Made by a program: the position numbers and the translations under genes | DNA from: Burkholderia sp. MS389 | GTDB lineage: Bacteria; Pseudomonadota; Gammaproteobacteria; Burkholderiales; Burkholderiaceae | Direction: 5' to 3' | Assembly (NCBI RefSeq): GCF_016899425.1 | Contig: NZ_CP045994.1 | Location: 2,356,001-2,420,000 of the forward strand | DNA: 64,000 nt | Shown here: piece after piece, positions 45,513-56,936 of the stretch | Layout of the letters: the number at the start of each line of letters is the position of its first letter | How positions within the stretch are numbered: the first letter of the stretch is position 1 | Notes under the pieces: generated by a model | The model's database searches: none | Seen by the model: only the letters and a program-made list of their open reading frames with translations | What the model was told of the DNA's origin: nothing

Positions 45513-46145
45513 TCATGCGGCCGAGAGGCCGAACGGTTCGAGCGCGCCGCGCCCCGCGCGGATGAGTTCGGGCGCGTCGCCGGTCAGGTCGATCACCGTC
45601 GACGGTTCGCGCGGGCACGCGCCGCCGTCGATCACGAGGTCGACCTGTTTCTCGAGGCGCGTGCGGATTTCCTCCGGATCGTTCAGCGGTTCGTCGTCCG
45701 GCGGCAGGATCAGCGTCGTGCCGAGCAGCGGCTGGCCGAGCGACTCCAGCAGCGCGAGCGTGATCGCATGATCGGGCACGCGCAGCCCGATCGTCTTGCG
45801 CGACGGGTGCGACAGCCGGCGCGGCACTTCCTTCGTCGCCTGCAGGATGAACACGTACGGGCCCGGCGTCACCGACTTGATCTGCCGGTACTGGCGGTTG
45901 TCGACCATCGCGAAGTTGGCGAGCTCCGACAGGTCGCGCACGAGCAGCGACAGGTGCTGCTTCTCGTCGAGGCCGCGAATCCGGCGCACGCGCTCGACCG
46001 CATCCTTGTCGTCGAGATGGCACGCGAGCGCATAGCTCGAATCGGTCGGCATCGCGATCACGCCGCCCTTGTTGACGATCTCCACCGCCTGCTTGATCAG
46101 GCGCGGCTGCGGATTATCCGGATGAATCCTGAAGAACTGGGACAT
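45513..46145 (-). CDS. YrdC/YciO-type RNA-binding protein, threonylcarbamoyl-AMP synthase family
   Basis: The 210-residue protein has GGVIAMPTDSSYALACHL near residue 28 and VERVRRIRGLDEKQHLSLLVRD, the YrdC-fold nucleotide site. The YciO branch is close to TsaC, which makes threonylcarbamoyl-AMP for tRNA t6A, but YciO proteins can have other or weaker activity, so the exact role is open. ATG at 46145 is used; the upstream frame extends 11 residues. It is followed by the site-2 protease gene. Confidence 0.92.
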   Translation of the reverse strand: MSQFFRIHPDNPQPRLIKQAVEIVNKGGVIAMPTDSSYALACHLDDKDAVERVRRIRGLDEKQHLSLLVRDLSELANFAMVDNRQYRQIKSVTPGPYVFILQATKEVPRRLSHPSRKTIGLRVPDHAITLALLESLGQPLLGTTLILPPDDEPLNDPEEIRTRLEKQVDLVIDGGACPREPSTVIDLTGDAPELIRAGRGALEPFGLSAA

Positions 46146-46217
46146 GGGGACACGTAAAGAGGGAGAAGTCGGATGCACGCATCGGCGGCAACGCGGGCGG
46201 CCCGAAGCCGCCCGGCG

Positions 46218-47057
46218 TCAGAGCCAGCGCTCCCAGACCGGTGTCAGGTCGGGCGGCAACGGCGGCAGGCTGCCGAGCTCGATGCGGCCCTCGCCCGGCG
46301 CATGGAAATCCGAGCCGCGCGACACTTCGAAGCCGAAGCGGCGTGCAACGTCCGCGTATTCGCGGTACTGGTCGGGCGTGTGGCTGCCCGTGATGACCTC
46401 GATCGCGCGGCCACCGAGATCGATGAACTCGCCGAAGAACGCGTCGAATTCGACCGGCGTATAGCGATAGCGGCCCGGATGCGCGACCACCGCTTCGCCG
46501 CCCGCCGCGCGGATCCAGCCGACCGCGTCGGACAGCGACGCCCAGCGATGCGGGACGAAGCCGGGCTTGCCGTCGCCGAGCAGGCGATCGAACACGTCCG
46601 ACGTCGATTCGGCGTGGCCGTTTTCGACGAGAAAGCGCGCGAAGTGCGTGCGCGAGATCAGGTCGGGATTCGACACGTATTTCAGCGCGCCTTCGTACGC
46701 GCCGGGAATGCCGAGCGTCGCGAGTTGCTCGGCGATCGCCAGCGCGCGCGCCGCGCGGCCGTGGCGCGTGCGGTACAGGCCGTCGACCAGCGCCGGATGG
46801 GCGGGATCGATGTGCAGACCGACGATGTGCACGGTGCGCGATGCCCACGTGACCGAAATCTCGACGCCGCTCAGGTAGCGCATGCCGAGCGCTTCCGCCT
46901 CGCTGCGCGCCGCCGCCTGGCCGCCGATCTCGTCGTGATCGGTCAGCGCCCACAGGGTCACGCCGCCCGCATGCGCGCGGCGCGCGACGTCGGCAGGCGA
47001 CAGCAACCCGTCGGAAACATTGGAATGGCAGTGGAGATCGGCGTTCATTATCGGCAT
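46218..47057 (-). CDS. PHP-domain phosphoesterase, 3',5'-nucleoside bisphosphate phosphatase/RNase AM type
   Basis: The 279-residue protein has ADLHCHSNVSDG at its start, LTDHDEIGG, VEISVTW, EAVVAHPGRYR and SRGSDFHAPGE, the four or five metal ligands of the PHP domain. Family members hydrolyse 3',5'-nucleoside bisphosphates and trim 5' ends of RNA. The frame opens at 47057 with three residues before a second ATG at 47048; either could be used. It precedes the YrdC-family gene on the same strand. Confidence 0.93.
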   Translation of the reverse strand: MPIMNADLHCHSNVSDGLLSPADVARRAHAGGVTLWALTDHDEIGGQAAARSEAEALGMRYLSGVEISVTWASRTVHIVGLHIDPAHPALVDGLYRTRHGRAARALAIAEQLATLGIPGAYEGALKYVSNPDLISRTHFARFLVENGHAESTSDVFDRLLGDGKPGFVPHRWASLSDAVGWIRAAGGEAVVAHPGRYRYTPVEFDAFFGEFIDLGGRAIEVITGSHTPDQYREYADVARRFGFEVSRGSDFHAPGEGRIELGSLPPLPPDLTPVWERWL

Positions 47058-47130
47058 CGCAGGTAAGGCCTCATTCTACTGCAACGCCGCAATTGCGCCG
47101 CCCGGCCGCCGTGCCGCCCGCGCCACGCGC

Positions 47131-48021
47131 CTATGCGCAGAACGCCTCGATCAGCGCCGCGATCTGCTCGGGCTGGTCGTGGTGCACCATGTGCCCGGCA
47201 TCCTCGATGAGCTTCTCGCGCCAGTCCGGGAATGCGTTGAAACGCGCCTTGAATTCGGGCAGCGGGATGTCGCCGGCGATGTAAGCGAGCGTCGGCGAAT
47301 TGACGGCCTCGACGTGCAGCACCTTCGCGCGCACCTGTTTCCAGGTCGCCATCACTTCGTCGAGCCGGTACAGCAGCGGGCCGGGCATCTTGTGCGCCGC
47401 GTCGGCCAGCAGGTGGTAGAGGCCGTCGTCGCCGCGTTTCGACCAGTGCGCGGCGAGAAACGCGGCGCGGCGCGGGTCGAGCCGCGGATTGGTCTTGATC
47501 AGGCGCGCCGCCACGTCGTCGAGGGATGCGTACGGCCGCAGCGCGGGCGGCTGGCGCAACTCGTCGAGCCAGCCGCGCAGCCGGCGCGGCGCCTGTTCGG
47601 CGCGGGCCGGCGCGAGCCCGAACCCTTCGAGATCGACCACCCGCCGCACGCGCTCCGGCCGCGCGCCGGCATACAGGCACACGACGTTCGCGCCCATGCT
47701 GTGTCCGACCAGATTCACCTCGCCGGTCGGCGCATAGCGGTCGACGAGCGCATCGAGATCAGCCAGGTATTCGTGGAACCAATAGTGGCCGCCGCCCTGC
47801 CGCGCGACCGGCCAGTCGGACAGCCCGAAGCCGCGCGCATCGGGCGCGATCACCTGCCAGTCGCCCGCGAGCGCATCGACGACGAACTGGAACGACGCCG
47901 CGACGTCCATCCAGCCGTGCAGCATGAACAGCGTCGGCGCATCGGGCCGGCCCCAGCGCCGCACATGCAGCTGGACGCCGCGCACCGTGACGAAATCGGA
48001 AACAGAACTCGAGGCAGTCAT
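47131..48021 (-). CDS. Alpha/beta hydrolase
   Basis: The 296-residue protein has LHGWMDVAASF, LVGHSMGANVV with the nucleophile Ser, and DAGHMVHHDQPE with the catalytic His near the C-terminus, so the hydrolase triad is complete. The oxyanion LHGW and following Asp-Ala-Arg-Gly region point to an esterase or haloalkane-like subgroup. Substrate is unknown. Its neighbours give no clue. Confidence 0.92.
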   Translation of the reverse strand: MTASSSVSDFVTVRGVQLHVRRWGRPDAPTLFMLHGWMDVAASFQFVVDALAGDWQVIAPDARGFGLSDWPVARQGGGHYWFHEYLADLDALVDRYAPTGEVNLVGHSMGANVVCLYAGARPERVRRVVDLEGFGLAPARAEQAPRRLRGWLDELRQPPALRPYASLDDVAARLIKTNPRLDPRRAAFLAAHWSKRGDDGLYHLLADAAHKMPGPLLYRLDEVMATWKQVRAKVLHVEAVNSPTLAYIAGDIPLPEFKARFNAFPDWREKLIEDAGHMVHHDQPEQIAALIEAFCA

Positions 48022-48195
48022 TGCAGCCGCTCAAAAAAGAATGGTCGTTCGATTATAGCGGCGCCCCGGCTCCGGCGGCCCGCGATCGAGGTACCGCTCT
48101 AGCGGGGAGGTCGTTCCGGCGCCGGCCGGCAGATGGCATCGATCCGGTGCGCGAGCCGGCCGGCGGCCGTCCGGACGCGGCCGAACGCGATCCGG

Positions 48196-49056
48196 CTAAT
48201 GCGCGGGGCGTCCGTCCGCCGCGTCCTGCGCGGCCAGTTCGTCGAGTTCGGCCTGGTCGAAGCCGGCATCGCGCCGCGCATCGAAATTGAACGGGCCGCG
48301 CAGTCGCGGTGCGTGGTACTGCTCGGCGAGCTGCCGATAGGTCGGCACCGGATCGCGCCCGGCCGCGTCGCACAGATGACGGAACCAGCGGTTGCCGATC
48401 GCGACATGGCCGATTTCGTCGCGCAGGATCACGTCGAGGATCGCGGCCGACGCATCGTCGCCCGCCTGCACGAGCCGCGCGCGGATCGGCGGCGACGCGT
48501 CGAGCCCGCGGGCCTCGAGCGTCCGCGGCACGAGCGCCATGCGCGCGAGCACGTCGTCCCTGGTCCGCTCGCACATCTCCCACAGCCCGTTGTGCGCAGG
48601 AAAGTCGCCGTACGCATGCCCGAATCCGTCGGCGAGCCGGTCGGACAGCAGCGTGAAGTGATAGGCCTCCTCGGCCGCGACCTTCAGCCAGTCCGCGTAG
48701 AACGCGTCCGGCAGGCCCGCGAAGCGCCAGACCGCGTCAAGCGCCAGGTTGATCGCATTGAATTCGATATGGGCAAGCGCGTGCAACAGCACGGCACGCC
48801 CTTCCGGCGACCGCATGCTGCGCCGCTGCAGTTCGCGCGGCTCGACGAGCGGCGGCCGTGCCGGGCGCCCGGGCAGACCGGCCGGTTCGCGCAGTTCAAG
48901 CGCCGGCGCGATCGCGGCCTGCCCGGCCCGCAGCGCATCGTGCAGCACGCGCACCTGCGCGGCCTTGGCCGCCGGCTCGGCAATACGCAGCGCGTCGAGC
49001 GCCACGCTGCGCACACAGGCGGGCGCCGGGCCGAAAGAAGAAGACACGATGCTCAT
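48196..49056 (-). CDS. DUF455 ferritin-like protein
   Basis: The 286-residue protein is helical, with AHIEFNAINLALD, VAAEEAYHFTLLSDR and ILRDEIGHVAIGNRWF near residues 90, 125 and 205. These place Glu and His residues in the spacing of a diiron ferritin-like site. It has no signal peptide. DUF455 proteins are widespread but their substrate is unknown; oxidation or hydroxylation is plausible. The ATG at 49056 is chosen; the longer frame upstream has an unlikely Cys/Arg-rich start. The next gene is divergent. Confidence 0.9.
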   Translation of the reverse strand: MSIVSSSFGPAPACVRSVALDALRIAEPAAKAAQVRVLHDALRAGQAAIAPALELREPAGLPGRPARPPLVEPRELQRRSMRSPEGRAVLLHALAHIEFNAINLALDAVWRFAGLPDAFYADWLKVAAEEAYHFTLLSDRLADGFGHAYGDFPAHNGLWEMCERTRDDVLARMALVPRTLEARGLDASPPIRARLVQAGDDASAAILDVILRDEIGHVAIGNRWFRHLCDAAGRDPVPTYRQLAEQYHAPRLRGPFNFDARRDAGFDQAELDELAAQDAADGRPAH

Positions 49057-49198
49057 AAACGGGGACACCTTGCGTACGCATGCGGGAGCACAGGCACGCG
49101 ACGGTTTACAATATGCGTTTGTTCCGCGGCGCCAGGCGCCGAGCAAACCGGACGCGCCATTCTACCGGCGCCCATCATCGAAGAGACAAGGAGACCCC

Positions 49199-49723
49199 GT
49201 GACGATCTACAAGCTGGGCGATACGGCCCCGACGATCCACGAAAGCGTATTCGTCGCCGATACGGCAGCCATCATCGGCAAGGTCGTGCTCGAGGAAAAC
49301 GCGAGCGTGTGGTTTGGCGCGACGATTCGCGGCGACAACGAGACGATTACGGTCGGCGCCGGCAGCAACGTCCAGGAAGGCGCGGTCCTGCATACCGACC
49401 CGGGCTTTCCGCTGACGATCGCCGACAACGTGACGATCGGGCACCAGGCGATGCTGCACGGCTGCACGATCGGCGAAGGTTCGCTGATCGGAATTCAGGC
49501 GGTGGTCTTGAATGGAGCGATCATCGGCCGCAACTGTCTGGTCGGTGCCGGCGCGGTCGTGACGGAAGGCAAGACGTTCCCGGACAACTCGCTGATTCTC
49601 GGCGCACCGGCGAAAGTCGTGCGCGAGCTGTCGGCCGAAGACGTCGCGCGGCTGCGCGCGAACGCGAAGACGTATGTCGAGCGACGCGCGCATTTCAAGG
49701 AGCAACTCGTGCGGATCGGGTGA
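49199..49723 (+). CDS. Gamma-carbonic-anhydrase family hexapeptide protein
   Basis: The 174-residue protein has left-handed beta-helix repeats (SVWFGATIRGDNETITVGAG is one), with VLHTD and IGHQAMLHGC supplying the three zinc His ligands of the gamma carbonic anhydrase class. The catalytic Glu of the archaeal enzyme is not obvious, so real activity is uncertain. The start is a GTG at 49199 with AAGGAG at a good distance. The upstream frame continues but has no family match. hslO follows after 25 bases. Confidence 0.94.
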   Translation: MTIYKLGDTAPTIHESVFVADTAAIIGKVVLEENASVWFGATIRGDNETITVGAGSNVQEGAVLHTDPGFPLTIADNVTIGHQAMLHGCTIGEGSLIGIQAVVLNGAIIGRNCLVGAGAVVTEGKTFPDNSLILGAPAKVVRELSAEDVARLRANAKTYVERRAHFKEQLVRIG

Positions 49724-49748
49724 TCCGCACGGATTTCAAGGAAGAAGA

Positions 49749-50699
49749 GTGAGCGACCAGTTACAGAAATTCATGTTCAATGCGGCGCCCGTGCGCGGCG
49801 AGATCGTTTCGCTGCGCAACACGTGGCAGGAAGTACTCGCCCGCCGCGACTACCCCGCCCCCGTGCGCACGGTGCTCGGCGAGATGATGGCCGCGTGCGC
49901 GCTGCTGTCCGCGAACCTGAAATTTCACGGCACCCTGATCATGCAGATCTTCGGCGACGGGCCGGTCCAGATGCTGGTCGTCCAGTGCGGGTCCGACCTG
50001 TCGATGCGGGCCACCGCGAAGTTTGCCGGCGACGCCGCGCAGACGATCGGCGACGACACGCGCTTCGCGTCGCTCGTCAACGCAAGCGGCCACGGCCGCT
50101 GCGTGATCACGCTCGACCCGGCCGACAAGCTGCCGGGCCAGCAGCCGTACCAGGGCATCGTGCCGCTGAACGGCGTCGACGGCCCGCTCGAATCGGTGTC
50201 GCAGGTGCTCGAGCACTACATGCATCATTCGGAGCAGCTCGACACCCGGTTGTGGCTCGCGGCCGATCGCGACCGCGCGGTCGGGATGCTGCTGCAGAAG
50301 CTGCCGGGCGACGGCGGCATCGTGCCGCGCAACGCCGAAACCGATATCGACACGTGGGAGCGCGTGTGCACGCTCGGCGCCACGCTGTCCGCGAAGGAGC
50401 TGCTCGAGGTCGAACCGGAAGTGGTGTTCCGCCGGCTGTTCTGGCAGGAAAACGTGCAGCACTTCGAACCGGCCGGCACGCGCTTCCAGTGTTCGTGTTC
50501 GCGCGAGAAGGTCGGTGCGATGCTGCGCATGCTCGGTCGTGAGGAAGTCGACAGCGTGATCGTCGAGCGTGGCCACGTCGAGATCCACTGCGAGTTCTGC
50601 AACCAGCGCTACGAATTCGATCCGGTCGACGTCGCGCAACTGTTCGCGGCGCCCGGTGTCGAAACCGGCATCGCACCCGCGACCGACCAGCGTCACTGA
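49749..50699 (+). CDS. hslO: Redox-regulated chaperone Hsp33
   Basis: The 316-residue protein has SDQLQKFMFN at its start, the Hsp33 core, and the zinc-redox switch CSCSREK and CEFC near the C-terminus (C-X-C ... C-X-X-C). On oxidation it releases zinc and binds unfolded proteins. GTG at 49749, preceded by GAAGAAGA, starts the frame. It is 25 bases from the upstream gene and probably shares its transcript. Confidence 0.96.
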   Translation: MSDQLQKFMFNAAPVRGEIVSLRNTWQEVLARRDYPAPVRTVLGEMMAACALLSANLKFHGTLIMQIFGDGPVQMLVVQCGSDLSMRATAKFAGDAAQTIGDDTRFASLVNASGHGRCVITLDPADKLPGQQPYQGIVPLNGVDGPLESVSQVLEHYMHHSEQLDTRLWLAADRDRAVGMLLQKLPGDGGIVPRNAETDIDTWERVCTLGATLSAKELLEVEPEVVFRRLFWQENVQHFEPAGTRFQCSCSREKVGAMLRMLGREEVDSVIVERGHVEIHCEFCNQRYEFDPVDVAQLFAAPGVETGIAPATDQRH

Positions 50700-50847
50700 G
50701 TCGCGCGTGAGCCGCATGCCCGTGCCCACCAGCGGCACGGCGCGGGCGCATAATGACGCACGAGCGCCGCACGCGCGGTTCGAGCGCCGAAGGCACGGCC
50801 TTCGGCGCCAGCCGCTTTCCACGGTCGGCGCGCCGCAGGAGAAACAC

Positions 50848-51210
50848 ATGAATCGCCGCCCCTTTTGCACCGTCCGCACCGTCGTCCTGACGAGCATGGC
50901 CGCCGGCACGCTCGCGCTTGCCGGCTGCGCGATGCCGCCGCCGACTGCCACGATCCTGAGCCGCCTGCCGGAACCGGGTGCGTCAGGCGGCCAGCCGCCC
51001 GTGCTGTCGAGCGCCGAACGCAAGCGCTACGACGAGATCGACCGGCAGGTGTTGCGCGAGCAGAACAGCGCGATGGCGGCCGAAGCGGCCGCGCGCGCGT
51101 GGGCCTATTACTCGCCGCCGCCGGTGACGGTCTACGGCGGCTACTACGGCGGATGGGGCAATCGCTGGGGCACGGGCGTCGGTTACGGCTACCCCGGCTG
51201 GTGGTGGTGA
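50848..51210 (+). CDS. Small lipoprotein with aromatic Gly-rich tail
   Basis: The 120-residue protein has an N-terminal signal with the lipobox ALAGC. A helical segment (AERKRYDEIDRQVLREQNSA) follows, and the last 25 residues are Tyr/Gly/Trp-rich, ending in three Trp. The tail resembles that of outer-membrane-associated, surface-exposed or peptidoglycan-linked lipoproteins, but no family was recognised. AGGAG lies before the ATG. A bidirectional terminator separates it from ftsB. Confidence 0.88.
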   Translation: MNRRPFCTVRTVVLTSMAAGTLALAGCAMPPPTATILSRLPEPGASGGQPPVLSSAERKRYDEIDRQVLREQNSAMAAEAAARAWAYYSPPPVTVYGGYYGGWGNRWGTGVGYGYPGWWW

Positions 51211-51248
51211 ACGGGCGTCGCCCGATCGATTGACGACCGGCAGGAAAT

Positions 51249-51278
51249 AAAAAAGCGCGGCATTTCCCGCGCTTTTTC
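51249..51278. terminator. Bidirectional rho-independent terminator between convergent genes
   Basis: AAAAAGCGCGG pairs with CCGCGCTTTTT around the loop CATTTC, so each strand shows a GC stem followed by a T-run. It lies between the small lipoprotein stop at 51210 and the ftsB stop at 51300. Confidence 0.92.
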
Positions 51279-51299
51279 AATGGATTCGACGTACCGCGC

Positions 51300-51725
51300 T
51301 CAGTGATGCGCCGGCTTGCCCTTGTCGCCGCCGTGATGCCGCGACGGCTTCGCGATCGACTGCGGATTCGGCACGACCCGCACCGGCGCCGCGGACACGG
51401 CGCCGCGCGTCGACGTATTCGACGGCGTGGTGTTCACCGGTCCTGCAGGTGCATTCGGCGACACGAACTGCACGAATACTTCGCCATCCTTCACCATGCC
51501 CATCTCGTAGCGCGCACGCTCCTCGATCGCCGCGGTGCCGCTCTGCAGATCCTGCACTTCGCCGGCGGTGCGCTCGTTGCGCAGCTTCTCGTCCGCGTTC
51601 TTCTGCAGCTGGTCGTCGAGTTGCTGACGCAATTCGTGCACCCGCAGCCAGCCGCCGTGTCCCCACCATAGGGGGTACTGAATGAGCGCCAGCAAGGCAA
51701 TCAGGACGACAGTGACAAGCCGCAT
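51300..51725 (-). CDS. ftsB: Cell division protein FtsB
   Basis: The 141-residue protein has one N-terminal membrane segment ([19 protein letters not shown]), then a coiled coil of about 45 residues, and the Fts[19 protein letters not shown]. It forms the FtsQLB complex at the septum. The C-terminal 45 residues are a Pro/Ser-rich, basic His-containing tail, longer than in E. coli FtsB. It follows eno, a near-universal gene pair. Confidence 0.95.
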   Translation of the reverse strand: MRLVTVVLIALLALIQYPLWWGHGGWLRVHELRQQLDDQLQKNADEKLRNERTAGEVQDLQSGTAAIEERARYEMGMVKDGEVFVQFVSPNAPAGPVNTTPSNTSTRGAVSAAPVRVVPNPQSIAKPSRHHGGDKGKPAHH

Positions 51726-51806
51726 GTAAGAGACGCAGATATAAGAAGCGCCGCTCCACGCACAGGCACAGAGCGGCGTCGAGATGACGAACCCGATAGT
51801 AGCGCG

Positions 51807-53120
<1,314 letters not shown>

Positions 53121-53196
53121 TCAAACTGCAACGGCGTGCGCGCCGGAACCGCTTTCGCTACAGACGCGCGAAGCCGTCGCAAGGTTCATTCGATCT

Positions 53197-55757
<2,561 letters not shown>

Positions 55758-55896
55758 TCAGCAATTGGCGTGATGATCGCGCCCTTTCGTGCCGGCCCGC
55801 GCGGACCCGCGCCGATCGCGCGCGCCGGCGCGAACCGGCCGGCCGGTCGGCGCGCCGCGCATGCGCCGGCGGGCATTCCGGCCGCCCGGCGAAACG

Positions 55897-56742
55897 TCAG
55901 GCACGCTTCGCGAGCGGCGCGCCGGCCTGCGAAACGCCGCCCTCCTCCGTCTTCAGCGAATTCAGCATCCGCTGCAATGCGCGAGCAGTCTCGATCGGCC
56001 GTTCCATCGGGAACAGGTGGCTCCCCTCGAGCCATTCGATGCGCCCGCGCGTCGCGCGGCGCGTCGCATCGAGCCCGACCTGCCGCACCTCGCGCGAGCG
56101 CGTGCCGGCGAGGAAGCCGAGCGGCACCGGCGCGCCGTGCGCGAGCCGCGGGCCGAGCGTGTGCGGCAGCGTCCGGTAGATCAGGTATTCGACCTGCCGG
56201 TCGAACGCCAGCGCGCGCTCGCCGTCGGCACCGGCCTGCGGGATGCCGTGGTCGATATAGTCGGCGAGCATCCGCTCGTCCCAGCGCGCGAACGCGGGCT
56301 TCTCGCGGAAGTGCCGCCACACTTCGTCGCGGCTCATCCAGCGCGTGCGCCGGTTGCGCGTCGCCGCGGCCGGCGACAGCCGCTCGTCGAGCCCCGCCCA
56401 CTGGCTCGCGCGCAGCGCGCCGGCGCGCCAGCCCGCGATGATCGGAGAATCGATCATTACGACGCCGCGCACCCACTGCGGCTTCTTCAACGCGGCCATC
56501 AGCGACAGGTAGCCGCCGAGCGAATGGCCGACGAGCCAGACCGGGCGCTCGTAGCGGCTGCCGATATCGTCGAGCAGTTGTTCGACGAGATGCGGCCAGT
56601 CGCGCGTCACCGGGTAGCGGCGATCGTGGCCGATCCGTTCGATGTAGCGCAGCTCGTAGTCGTCGGCCAGTTCGGCGAAGATCGTCCGGTACGTCGACGC
56701 CGGAAAGCCATTCGCATGCGAGAAGTGGAGGATGTCCTTCAA
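55897..56742 (-). CDS. Alpha/beta hydrolase
   Basis: The 281-residue protein starts ILHFSHANGFPASTYR and has LVGHSLGGYLSL with nucleophile Ser near residue 73 and EGSHLFPMERP for the catalytic His near 245. The SHANGFP opening in place of the usual HGWP is typical of a little-studied hydrolase branch. Substrate is unknown. It ends 190 bases from pyrG and starts next to a pair of palindromes. Confidence 0.9.
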   Translation of the reverse strand: MKDILHFSHANGFPASTYRTIFAELADDYELRYIERIGHDRRYPVTRDWPHLVEQLLDDIGSRYERPVWLVGHSLGGYLSLMAALKKPQWVRGVVMIDSPIIAGWRAGALRASQWAGLDERLSPAAATRNRRTRWMSRDEVWRHFREKPAFARWDERMLADYIDHGIPQAGADGERALAFDRQVEYLIYRTLPHTLGPRLAHGAPVPLGFLAGTRSREVRQVGLDATRRATRGRIEWLEGSHLFPMERPIETARALQRMLNSLKTEEGGVSQAGAPLAKRA

Positions 56743-56762
56743 ACGACGATGTCTCCTTTGTC

Positions 56763-56841
56763 GACGAGAGTTAGCGCTTTAGCGCTTACTCTCGTCCCAT
56801 GCTTCGCGGTCGGCGGGAGTTAGCGCTTCAGCGCTTACGCC
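56763..56841. repeat. Pair of REP-like palindromes
   Basis: Two copies of GAGTTAGCGCTTYAGCGCTTAC occur 48 bases apart. The first, 56763-56796, is GACGAGAGT / AGCGCT TT AGCGCT / ACTCTCGTC with one T-T mismatch per arm. The second, 56812-56841, keeps the AGCGCT TC AGCGCT core with a partial outer stem. They lie between the hydrolase and comEC, where a REP-type element would be expected. Confidence 0.7.
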
Positions 56842-56936
56842 AGCCCCATCCTTCATATTTATGTATGTCGGAACCGTGCTTCGGCACGGTACGCCGGCCC
56901 CGGATTTTCCGTCCGATACACCAGCCTTCGCCGCGC

